Positions 5,968 to 12,140 of a stretch of DNA of 16,365 bases are shown piece after piece. Origin of the DNA: Candidatus Magasanikiibacteriota bacterium (lineage in GTDB: Bacteria; Patescibacteriota; Patescibacteriia; Magasanikbacterales; 2-02-FULL-50-9b); assembly GCA_026396555.1 (NCBI GenBank), contig JAPLWO010000059.1, forward strand, positions 1 through 16,365, given 5' to 3'. Below the pieces are notes generated by a model that was not told where the DNA came from, made no database searches, and saw nothing but the letters and a program-made list of their open reading frames with translations. The first letter of the stretch is position 1; the number at the start of each line of letters is the position of its first letter. A program made the position numbers and the translations under genes.

Positions 5968-6903
5968 CTACAATTTCGGAACGCCCGCAAGTGCGACTGC
6001 GATCAATTTTGCCGTATGAGCCGCGTCATTTCGCGTTGTCATTACACGTGCCTCAGGCAGCAACTGATGATCTGGCGTGCTGAGCAAGTACTGAAGATTT
6101 TCAGGCGCTGTATCGTTCTCGATCGAAGCCGCCATCTGCGTCAAGAATAACTGATCGATAAGTCCTCGCTGCACAAGTGCGTCGGCGACACCGCGTCCGC
6201 CTTCGTGGAGCAAAATGTCGATGCCAAAGTTTGCGCGCAAGTCTTTCATCATTGCTGTTTCGTCGAGCTTTTCATCGCCATACACCAGGATACTCGTGTT
6301 GAGCGCGTCGAGTGCTGACGTTGTCATACCAAACTTGGTTCGCAGTGCGAGCGCACCAGCTGCGCCGGTCACAATGTATTTCGTGATGCTTGTGTCCTTG
6401 AAAACCGCAGCGTCGAAATTCACTTGGCCCGAATTCGTCATGAAAAACGTTGGCGGATGTTCGTATTGTTTGCCGAGTTCTTTGCGCCACTGCTTGAATT
6501 CGTTGCGGAGCGCTTCTTTACCTTTCATTTGTGGAAACGCATCGAAAATAAAATCAACGTGCCACTTATGATCCGGTTCGCCATTCACGGTTCCAGCTCC
6601 AACCATCACGCCGTCAGCGACTGCGCGCAAAAGCGCCATGCCAAACGCGTCAGCTTCGTTGCCTTTGCTGATCGGTCCGCCACCTGGAAGATCCTTGCGA
6701 TTGAACACACCTTTCGTGTCAGTAACAAAGTTGAGAAACGTCACTGGACGATCGAGTTTTTCTGGCGACACGACAAAATCAAGATCGCCGCCATAGATTT
6801 CGCGTAGCATCGGCGGGAGTTTGATCGTGTAGCGGCCCGGAAATTCCGCGCGGTTGTCAGTTTCGATCGTGCAGTGCATCGCTTTGAAAGGATTTTCAGT
6901 CAT
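5968..6903 (-). CDS. RibD C-terminal / dihydrofolate-reductase-fold reductase
   Basis: The protein has 311 residues. The RibD_C/DHFR-like fold is seen in RPVTFLNFVTDTKGVF (52-67), in RAVADGVMVGAGTV (93-106), which contacts NADPH in this family, and in ILLHEGGRGVADALVQRGLI (230-249), the family's xLxEGG block. Family members reduce the ribosylaminopyrimidine intermediate of riboflavin synthesis or related substrates. The deaminase half of RibD is absent; instead there is a unique N-terminal stretch of about 50 residues. No other riboflavin gene is in the window, so the true substrate is open. Start choice: the ATG at 6903 has GAGG five bases upstream. In-frame starts at 6918 and 6966 lack an SD. 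Codons are C/G-ending (ATC, AAC, CTC), unlike murI next door. Confidence 0.88.
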   Translation of the reverse strand: MTENPFKAMHCTIETDNRAEFPGRYTIKLPPMLREIYGGDLDFVVSPEKLDRPVTFLNFVTDTKGVFNRKDLPGGGPISKGNEADAFGMALLRAVADGVMVGAGTVNGEPDHKWHVDFIFDAFPQMKGKEALRNEFKQWRKELGKQYEHPPTFFMTNSGQVNFDAAVFKDTSITKYIVTGAAGALALRTKFGMTTSALDALNTSILVYGDEKLDETAMMKDLRANFGIDILLHEGGRGVADALVQRGLIDQLFLTQMAASIENDTAPENLQYLLSTPDHQLLPEARVMTTRNDAAHTAKLIAVALAGVPKL

Positions 6904-6956
6904 GGGTGCCTCGTGCATAGAGTTGTTGTTGAAATTTGTTTGTGAAGAGCTTATGG

Positions 6957-6985
6957 ATCGTAACATGCGGCGGTTGGCGGGTCAA
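6957..6985 (-). promoter_or_regulatory. Promoter for the RibD-like gene
   Basis: On the minus strand: TTGACC (6985-6980), 17 bp, TACGAT (6962-6957). The predicted start is near 6950, leaving a leader of about 47 nt with the SD. Its -35 lies back to back with the weaker murI -35. Confidence 0.75.
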
Positions 6986-7002
6986 ATGAGGTATGGTAAG
7001 GT
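6974..7002 (+). promoter_or_regulatory. Candidate leaderless-type promoter for murI
   Basis: TTGGCG (6974-6979), 17 bp, TAAGGT (6997-7002), then 6 nt to the ATG at 7009. This matches the spacing of the lexA, TM0106 and acidic-protein promoters. The hexamers are weak. The AAGGTG in the same place could instead act as a poor SD. Confidence 0.45.
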
Positions 7003-7008
7003 GTGTAA

Positions 7009-7743
7009 ATGATTGGAATTTTTGATTCAGGAAGCGGTGGATTATCAGTTTTGGCAGCGCTTAAAAAACGCGCGCCGAATTTAGACGTTGTTTATTTTGG
7101 AGATTTGGCCAACATGCCATACGGCGGGCGATCGCAAGAAAATTTGCGGGAGTTGACGGTCCTCGGATTTGAAATTTTGCGCGCAGCGGGGGCGACGCAG
7201 CTAGTGAGTGCGTGTAATAGTGTGTCTGCTGCTGTTGTTCGGCCGTTCATGCATGGCGAAGGTGTAATTGAAATGGTTGGGCCGGCTGCGCGGGAATTAG
7301 CGCGACGTGGATTACGGCGCGTGGCAATTGTTGCAACGCCCGCGACTGTTGAATCGGGAATATATGAAACGGCATGCGCTGAGCTTGGGGTTGCGGCGAG
7401 TATGATTGCGGTTTCGGGGTTGGCGGCGGCTATTGAGCTGGAAAATTTCGATGCGGTTCGCGCGGAAATTTCGTTGGTGGCAGAGAAAATTTTAGATTTA
7501 GATGTTGAAGCAGTTTTGCTTGGGTGCACGCATTACCCGTTTGCGCGCCATGTATTTGAAAAGTTTTTGGAGGGTAAAAATATTGAAATTATCGATCCCG
7601 CAGATGGAGTTGCAGAGGAAATTGTTGAAAAGTGTGGTGTGGATGGCAACGGGGAATTAAAAATTTTGATTTCAACGCCGAGCGAAATTTTTGAAGCGCG
7701 AGTCCAAAAACTTTTTGGAAATTCACAGATTGTCCACAGTTGA
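7009..7743 (+). CDS. murI: Glutamate racemase
   Basis: It converts L-glutamate to D-glutamate for peptidoglycan, a cytoplasmic cofactor-independent reaction with two cysteines as acid and base. Both are present: Cys69 in SACNSVSAA and Cys173 in LGCTHYPFA. The N-terminal MIGIFDSGSGGLSVL carries the conserved Asp, and PYGGRSQENL (37-46) matches the substrate-binding PYG motif. The 244 residues are slightly shorter than the typical 260-270. The ATG at 7009 starts directly at the conserved N-terminus, with no clear SD. The gene diverges from the RibD-like gene, and the broken toxin frame starts 15 bp downstream. Codons are A/T-ending. Confidence 0.95.
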   Translation: MIGIFDSGSGGLSVLAALKKRAPNLDVVYFGDLANMPYGGRSQENLRELTVLGFEILRAAGATQLVSACNSVSAAVVRPFMHGEGVIEMVGPAARELARRGLRRVAIVATPATVESGIYETACAELGVAASMIAVSGLAAAIELENFDAVRAEISLVAEKILDLDVEAVLLGCTHYPFARHVFEKFLEGKNIEIIDPADGVAEEIVEKCGVDGNGELKILISTPSEIFEARVQKLFGNSQIVHS

Positions 7744-7758
7744 CACACACCATTTTAC

Positions 7759-8237
7759 ATGGAACCTGTGGGTTATATGGAGTGGAAAAAATTTGATGAA
7801 TGGAATAATTTGAAACAGCGGTTGCATGGGCGCGTGTGGCGGCACTATATTCGTGAGGGTGAGATTTGGTTTTGTTCATTGGGCGTAAATATTGGCTGGG
7901 AACAGGATGGAAAAAATGAAACATTTGAGCGGCCAGTATTGGTTGTGCGGAAATTGAGTCGCCATTATTTTTGGGTGTACCGCTGACGAGTAAAGTGCGG
8001 GAGGGAGAGTATTATTTTAAGTATGTTTTTGATGGAAGATTGTATACAGCACTACTAATGCAACTTCGACTATATGATTGTAGAAGGCTGCAACGGTTAG
8101 TCGGGGTAATTCAGCGGGAATATTTATTTGCGATACGTGAGCGACTTGCACATATCTTATTAAAAATAAACGGCTCCCTTGCGGGAGCCTCGGAGCATTC
8201 TGATTTGGAGAGCAAATCAGTTGCCGATCTTGAATAG
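7759..8237 (+). pseudogene. PemK/MazF-like endoribonuclease toxin, frameshifted
   Basis: The first frame (7759-7986) ends with REGEIWFCSLGVNIGWEQDG, then ERPVLVVRKLSRHYF and a premature stop. The protein continues in the -1 frame from about 7971 as LGVPLTSKVREGEYYFKYVF and MQLRLYDCRRLQRLVGVI to 8237. Joined, it has the layout of the PemK/MazF family of mRNA-cleaving toxins, about 153-159 residues depending on the start (ATG 7759 or 7777). The shift falls at a run of five T (7968-7972); six T would give HYFLGVPLTS in one frame. So it is a one-base loss, a sequencing error, or slippage. The last 24 codons run through the small-RNA hairpins and look like an added tail. No antitoxin protein is next to it. 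Probably transcribed with murI; a TTGACA at 7740 has no matching -10. Confidence 0.75.
8161..8231 (-). ncRNA. Predicted small RNA, antisense to the toxin 3' end and divergent from lexA
   Basis: On the minus strand a near-consensus promoter (8266-8238) is followed by about 70 nt with two perfect hairpins. The first is CTGATTTG/CAAATCAG (8220-8213 with 8207-8200) with a CTCTC loop. The second is GGCTCCC/GGGAGCC (8189-8183 with 8178-8172) with a GCAA tetraloop, followed by GTTTATTTTTA, a terminator tail. Promoter, hairpin and terminator sit in one line on the strand opposite the toxin and lexA, and no sizeable reading frame fits between them. The pyrimidine-rich loop (CTCTC) could pair with purine-rich SD-like sites, including GGAGAG at 8004-8009 in the toxin frame; that is only six bases and may be chance. 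It does not resemble 4.5S, 6S, tmRNA or RNase P RNA. Function unknown. Confidence 0.72.
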
Positions 8238-8266
8238 AGTATATGACTGACAAAATCAGGTGTCAA
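8238..8266 (-). promoter_or_regulatory. Strong promoter for the predicted small RNA
   Basis: On the minus strand: TTGACA (8266-8261), 17 bp, TATACT (8243-8238). This is the closest match to the sigma70 consensus among the promoters with no protein gene behind them. Predicted transcription start near 8231. Confidence 0.82.
8248..8265. promoter_or_regulatory. Inverted repeat over the small-RNA promoter, possible operator
   Basis: TGACA (8248-8252), 8 bp, TGTCA (8261-8265) form an 18-bp inverted repeat covering the -35 and half of the spacer of the small-RNA promoter. That position would suit a repressor. One arm is part of the -35 itself, so chance is possible. Confidence 0.3.
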
Positions 8267-8293
8267 GTGTGGACAAGGTGTGATTAATTGCTG

Positions 8294-8323
8294 TTGACAT
8301 TCGGTTTCTGTTCGGGTTATACT
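8294..8323 (+). promoter_or_regulatory. lexA promoter, leaderless type
   Basis: TTGACA (8294-8299), 18 bp, TATACT (8318-8323), then 8 nt to the lexA ATG at 8332. Transcription would begin at about the A of the ATG. There is no SD. Confidence 0.8.
8299..8313 (+). promoter_or_regulatory. Candidate LexA operator, direct-repeat type
   Basis: ATTC (8299-8302), 7 bp, GTTC (8310-8313) differs by one base from the GTTC-N7-GTTC LexA box known from alphaproteobacteria. It starts at the last base of the -35 and fills the spacer of the lexA promoter, where an autorepressor would bind. The wider context also repeats: TTCGGTTT and TTCGGGTT, 11 bp apart. No Gram-positive-type GAAC-N4-GTTC or E. coli CTGT-N8-ACAG box was found. 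Confidence 0.35.
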
Positions 8324-8331
8324 TTGTGCAT

Positions 8332-8955
8332 ATGAAACCAGCTTCTTCATTAACTAAAAAACAGGCGGAACTTTTGAGCGCGCTCGTGAATTTTTTCAAG
8401 ATGAACGATCGTGTGCCAACGTATCGCGAGTTGGCCGAGGAGTTAGGGTTGAAATCGCCCGCAACAATCGCTGAACATGTGATCGCGCTCAGCGAAAAAG
8501 GTTTTTTGAAAAAGGTTGGGCAGCGAATCGAGCTGACAATTAAAGCGTTTCAGCGGGGAAGTGGCGTTCGGTTGCCGCTCATGGGTTTGATTACAGCGGG
8601 TGAACCAATTGAAGCGCTTGAGACGCGTGAGACTATGGTCGTACCAGCTCATATGGTCGTGGATGGAATGAATTCCTATGTTTTGAAGGTTCGCGGCGAT
8701 TCAATGATCGAGGAAGGAATTTTCGATGGAGATTTTGTTGTTGTTGAACGATCGAATCGGCCACACGATGGGGATGTCGTGGTAGCGCTACTTGATAATA
8801 CGTATGCGACGTTGAAAAAATTCTATCGCGAGAAAACTCGGATTCGATTACAACCGGCGAACAAACGATTGAAGCCTATTTTCGTAAAAGATTGTATTAT
8901 TCAGGGTGTTGTTCGTGGAGTCATTCGAACGTTTCGGACGCAAAATGCATTTTAA
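8332..8955 (+). CDS. lexA: SOS repressor LexA
   Basis: LexA represses DNA-repair genes until RecA filaments trigger its self-cleavage. The 207 residues are the normal length. The N-terminal winged-helix domain (about 1-70) includes VPTYRELAEELGLKSPATIA. The C-terminal peptidase domain has the Ala89-Gly90 cleavage bond in LITAGEPIEA, the catalytic Ser124 in RGDSMIEEGI and the catalytic Lys162 in TYATLKKFY. Start choice: the ATG at 8332 lies 8 nt after the -10, so the mRNA is probably leaderless. A GTG two codons upstream (8326) would lie at or before the transcription start. The helicase gene follows after 18 bp and is probably co-transcribed. The divergent small RNA begins about 100 bp upstream. 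Confidence 0.96.
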   Translation: MKPASSLTKKQAELLSALVNFFKMNDRVPTYRELAEELGLKSPATIAEHVIALSEKGFLKKVGQRIELTIKAFQRGSGVRLPLMGLITAGEPIEALETRETMVVPAHMVVDGMNSYVLKVRGDSMIEEGIFDGDFVVVERSNRPHDGDVVVALLDNTYATLKKFYREKTRIRLQPANKRLKPIFVKDCIIQGVVRGVIRTFRTQNAF

Positions 8956-8973
8956 TTTTGATCGATTGGCCGC

Positions 8974-10161
8974 ATGAAAAAAATTCAGCTTTCAGAAGAT
9001 CAAAAGCTCGCGTTTGAGCGATTGTATAATTGGGCCGTCAATCCAGAAGGTTCTGCTTTGACGTTGGGCGGATATGCGGGGACAGGAAAAACAACGTTGA
9101 TCAGTATTTTACGAAAAGAATTACGGCTGAAAAATCCGGCGATGCGCGTTGCGTTTGCGTCCTATACCGGAAAAGCGAGCCAGGTTTTGAGATCGACGCT
9201 CGAGGTGGTTGGCGCGCTGTATCCTGAAGATTCGTGTGGAACGATTCACTCGCTTTTATATAAAGCGCAGACGGACAAAGAAGGAAAATTGATGTATTGG
9301 AAACGTGCGAAAACAATTGAAGCTGAATTGATCGTGATCGATGAGGCGAGTATGGTGACAGGTGAGATTTGGAACGATTTATTGTTGTCGGAAAAACCGG
9401 TCATTGCGCTCGGCGATCACGGGCAGCTTCCGCCGATTTCCGGCACGTTCAATTTAATGGAAAAGCCGGATATTGTTTTGGAAAAAATTCATCGCCAGGC
9501 AGTTGATAATCCGATTATTCAGATTGCGCATGAGGCGCGCGTGACCGGTGTTGTGCGGCCAGGGAAATATGCGAAAAGTGTACGAAAATTTTCGCATGAA
9601 ATTAATGAGCCGAGCGAAATCAACGATGTGATTGATCATTTGTTTGAAAATTTTCATGATGACATGCTGGTTTTATGCGGACGAAATAAAACGCGCGTGC
9701 AAATCAATAATGCGATTCGGACAAAAATGGGTCGTGAGGGAAGTGAACCAGAAGTTGGTGATAAAGTGGTGTGTCTCAAAAATAATTACGACCATGTGTT
9801 CGCGCCTATCTATAATGGCATGACCGGGTACATTACGTCGATCGTACCACACAAAGAGCATTGGTACGAAGCGACGATTGATTTTCCCGAAGAAGGACGT
9901 ACGTTTGACGGGCTCATTTTAAAATCGCAATTTGGCGCGCCGGCGTTGGTCGAATCAATCGATGGAGTTAAACACAAAGAAATGGGTGATCGATTTGATT
10001 TCGGATATGCGTTGACCGTTCACAAAGCACAAGGTTCGCAGGCACGAACCGTAGTTTTGTTCGAGGAGCGTTTTCAAAAATCTGATGATGATCAGTGGCG
10101 TCGTTGGCTATACACGGCCGTGACGCGTGCTCGGGAAAATTTATACATTATCGGCCAGTAA
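8974..10161 (+). CDS. SF1B DNA helicase, Dda/RecD-like
   Basis: An ATP-driven DNA translocase or helicase, 395 residues. Motifs in order: Walker A GYAGTGKT (33-40), TGKASQVL (64-71), GTIHSLL (88-94), Walker B VIDEAS (120-125), motif III ALGDHGQLPPI (144-154), LTVHKAQGSQ in the C-terminal part, and motif VI YTAVTRAR close to the end. This compact build, without the RecD N-terminal or barrel domains, resembles phage T4 Dda and stand-alone RecD2-like helicases. It follows lexA by 18 bp with no promoter or SD visible, so it is probably in the lexA operon and induced with SOS. Its stop codon overlaps the 3' end of the convergent SET gene by 14 bp. Exact cellular role inferred as repair or replication restart. 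Confidence 0.92.
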   Translation: MKKIQLSEDQKLAFERLYNWAVNPEGSALTLGGYAGTGKTTLISILRKELRLKNPAMRVAFASYTGKASQVLRSTLEVVGALYPEDSCGTIHSLLYKAQTDKEGKLMYWKRAKTIEAELIVIDEASMVTGEIWNDLLLSEKPVIALGDHGQLPPISGTFNLMEKPDIVLEKIHRQAVDNPIIQIAHEARVTGVVRPGKYAKSVRKFSHEINEPSEINDVIDHLFENFHDDMLVLCGRNKTRVQINNAIRTKMGREGSEPEVGDKVVCLKNNYDHVFAPIYNGMTGYITSIVPHKEHWYEATIDFPEEGRTFDGLILKSQFGAPALVESIDGVKHKEMGDRFDFGYALTVHKAQGSQARTVVLFEERFQKSDDDQWRRWLYTAVTRARENLYIIGQ

Positions 10162-10567
10162 TTTTTTTGGCACACTTTACACACCGACAACCGAATGGCT
10201 TGATATAGGATTCAAAATAAACTTTGCCGTAATTATACGTAAGTTCATCGCCTGGGTTAATTTTTTTTAGCGACCGAATAAAAATTCGATCGCCTTCTAA
10301 ACTTGCTTCACAATTTGGTTGACAACTGTGGTTGATATAACGCGCGATATTTTTTCGATGCGCGCCTGAAATATTTTTATCATTTTCAAGTCCAAAAATA
10401 TATTTTCCGCCCAGTTCGTCAGCTTTTTTGTCACTGATTATTTTACCCCAATATTCAATGATAAAACGATTTTTTGGAATCGCATCTTCGGCAAAAAGAC
10501 CGAATCCTGATGCAGATTTTTTAACGCGAACATTGTATTTGGTTGGGCGTGGGTAAGGATACTTCAT
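10148..10567 (-). CDS. SET-domain protein, putative protein-lysine methyltransferase
   Basis: A stand-alone SET domain of 139 residues, which would transfer a methyl group from S-adenosylmethionine to a lysine. Visible motifs are SGFGLFAED (20-28), the SAM/active-site YINHSCQPNCEA (77-88), GDELTYNYG (106-114) with the catalytic tyrosine, and a post-SET CRCVKC (127-132) whose three cysteines probably bind zinc together with the Cys of NHSC. The substrate is unknown; in bacteria without histones it might be a ribosomal or DNA-binding protein. The ATG at 10567 lies 14 nt after a consensus -10, so the leader is only about 7-8 nt and has no SD. Convergent with the helicase (14-bp overlap) and divergent from the TM0106 gene. 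Confidence 0.93.
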   Translation of the reverse strand: MKYPYPRPTKYNVRVKKSASGFGLFAEDAIPKNRFIIEYWGKIISDKKADELGGKYIFGLENDKNISGAHRKNIARYINHSCQPNCEASLEGDRIFIRSLKKINPGDELTYNYGKVYFESYIKPFGCRCVKCAKKITGR

Positions 10568-10581
10568 AGCGTGAGGTGCCT

Positions 10582-10610
10582 ATTATAAAAGACAATGGGC
10601 TTTATTTCAA
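10582..10610 (-). promoter_or_regulatory. Promoter for the SET-domain gene
   Basis: On the minus strand: TTGAAA (10610-10605), 17 bp, consensus TATAAT (10587-10582). Transcription is expected near 10575, 7-8 nt before the ATG. Confidence 0.82.
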
Positions 10611-10637
10611 GGCTTGGGCTCGTGTTGGTTGTTTTTA

Positions 10638-10666
10638 TTGACCAAAACGCGAATTTAGCATAAGCT
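10638..10666 (+). promoter_or_regulatory. Leaderless-type promoter for the TM0106-family gene
   Basis: TTGACC (10638-10643), 17 bp, TAAGCT (10661-10666), then 7 nt to the ATG at 10674. The -35 lies about 30 bp from the divergent SET promoter. Confidence 0.65.
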
Positions 10667-10673
10667 ATCGGAT

Positions 10674-12119
10674 ATGGAACGCATTTCTCCTCAACTTTTT
10701 TATCAATATTTGACCTGTCCCAATTGGATCTGGTTTGACCGTTTTGGTGATCCAGAAAAAAAGCATGATGAGCCGAACGAAATGCAGCAAACGTTGCTCG
10801 AGCAGGGAATCGCGTTTGAAAAAGAATATATGGCGCGCGAGTTCGCGGATAAAACCGTGACCACGATTGTGGCGCACGATTGGGATGCGGGGGTCTCTGC
10901 AACAAAAAAAGCAATGAAAGCGGGCGCGGAAATTATTTATCAAGGATATTTGCGAACCGAATATTATCAAGGCAAACCAGATTTATTATTCCGTCGTGAG
11001 TATACGAAATCTGATAAAAAATCGAAATACGTCAATTATTATTACGAGCCGGTCGATATCAAATCGGGCAGTGATTTAAAAGAAGAGTACAAATATCAAT
11101 TGATGTTGTACGCGCTTGCACTCGCAGACATACAAGGTTATGAGCCACCAGACGCGGGAGTAATTACGTCGACGGGAGAATTAGTAAAATTTCGAACTGA
11201 TTCATTTCGTGAAAAATTTTACGCATGTCTCGGGAAAATCGAGAAAATTTTGGGCGGCGAAAAACCACCGATGCAATTAACAAAAGCGTGTACGAATAGT
11301 CCGTGGTACGATTGTTGTGTTGAGGAAGCTGAAGCGACTGATGATATCGCATTATTATATAAAGTAGATAAGCGCGCACTCGGAGCACTGCGTGATTTCG
11401 GGGTGAAAACCGTTGAAGATGCACGAAAAATTGATCCAGAAGCATTCGGCGACTCGATTCCCTTTTTGAAAAAAAATGGGCTGGAGCGCATGAAAATGCA
11501 GGCAGAAAGTTTAAAAACAAAAGAAATTTTTACGCGGCGCGCGCCGAAATTGCCGACCGCTGAATTTGAAATTTATTTTGATATTGAAGGCGATCCATTG
11601 CACAATGTTGAATATTTATTTGGATTTTTGATTTCTGAAAATGGTCGCGACGTGTATAAGCCGTTTTTAGCAGAACGTCCGGCAGATGAAGAAAAAATGT
11701 GGCGTGAATTTTTAAATTGGATTGGTAGCAGCGACATGCGAACAAAAGATTACATCGTGTATCATTACGCGCCATACGAATCGACGAGATTGACGACGCT
11801 TTCCGATCGATACAAAGCAGGAATGTCCGACGCAGACCGACTTGCGATTGTACAATTTCGCGCGCGCATGTTTGACTTGAATGACATTGTAAAAGAAGAT
11901 TTTATTTTTCCTCTTTATTTTTACGGATTGAAACAAATTTGTAAATTACTGGGTTTTTCATGGCGGAGTAAAAAAGCGGGTGGCGCGCAAAGTATTTTTT
12001 GGTATGAAGAATGGTTGAAGACTGGGGACAGAGAAATTCTCGACACAGTTGTCCAATATAACGAAGATGACGTTTTAGCAACAAAATTTTTGCGCGATTG
12101 GATCCATATAAAGGAATAG
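10674..12119 (+). CDS. TM0106-family RecB-like nuclease with C-terminal RNase H-fold domain
   Basis: The protein has 481 residues and three parts. First comes a PD-(D/E)XK (RecB/Cas4-type) nuclease: Glu49, GKPDLLF with Asp103, EPVDIKSGS with Asp128 and Lys130, and YQLMLYALAL (141-150). Four cysteines, Cys15 (YLTCPNW) and Cys206, Cys214 and Cys215, are placed as in the iron-sulfur cluster of AddB/Cas4-like nucleases. A helix-hairpin-helix-like stretch follows (about 225-280). Last is a DnaQ/YprB-type RNase H-fold domain: YFDIEGDP (Asp303, Glu305), VYHYAPYE (362-369), MFDLND (399-404) and YNEDDVLATKFL (Asp465/466). Such proteins are poorly studied; a DNA-repair or defence nuclease role is likely. 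No cas genes lie nearby, so Cas4 was rejected. The ATG at 10674 is 7 nt after the -10, with no SD. Confidence 0.92.
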   Translation: MERISPQLFYQYLTCPNWIWFDRFGDPEKKHDEPNEMQQTLLEQGIAFEKEYMAREFADKTVTTIVAHDWDAGVSATKKAMKAGAEIIYQGYLRTEYYQGKPDLLFRREYTKSDKKSKYVNYYYEPVDIKSGSDLKEEYKYQLMLYALALADIQGYEPPDAGVITSTGELVKFRTDSFREKFYACLGKIEKILGGEKPPMQLTKACTNSPWYDCCVEEAEATDDIALLYKVDKRALGALRDFGVKTVEDARKIDPEAFGDSIPFLKKNGLERMKMQAESLKTKEIFTRRAPKLPTAEFEIYFDIEGDPLHNVEYLFGFLISENGRDVYKPFLAERPADEEKMWREFLNWIGSSDMRTKDYIVYHYAPYESTRLTTLSDRYKAGMSDADRLAIVQFRARMFDLNDIVKEDFIFPLYFYGLKQICKLLGFSWRSKKAGGAQSIFWYEEWLKTGDREILDTVVQYNEDDVLATKFLRDWIHIKE

Positions 12120-12140
12120 GCCCAATACTTGACCGACGAG

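Noticed and set aside
5841..6083. Plus-strand open frame after the SDR-like gene
   Set aside because: It runs through two terminators and into the antisense of the RibD-like gene; no SD or coding character.
7740..7745. TTGACA overlapping the murI stop as promoter of the toxin
   Set aside because: No -10-like hexamer at 15-19 bp; the first TA-rich hexamer is 27 bp away.
8172..8189. Hairpin as terminator of the toxin gene on the plus strand
   Set aside because: On the plus strand the stem is followed by TCGGAGC with no T tract; the T tract is on the minus-strand side.
10674..11320. Cas4 identity for the RecB-like nuclease
   Set aside because: The protein is 481 residues with an RNase H-fold C-terminal domain, and there are no cas genes or CRISPR repeats in the window.
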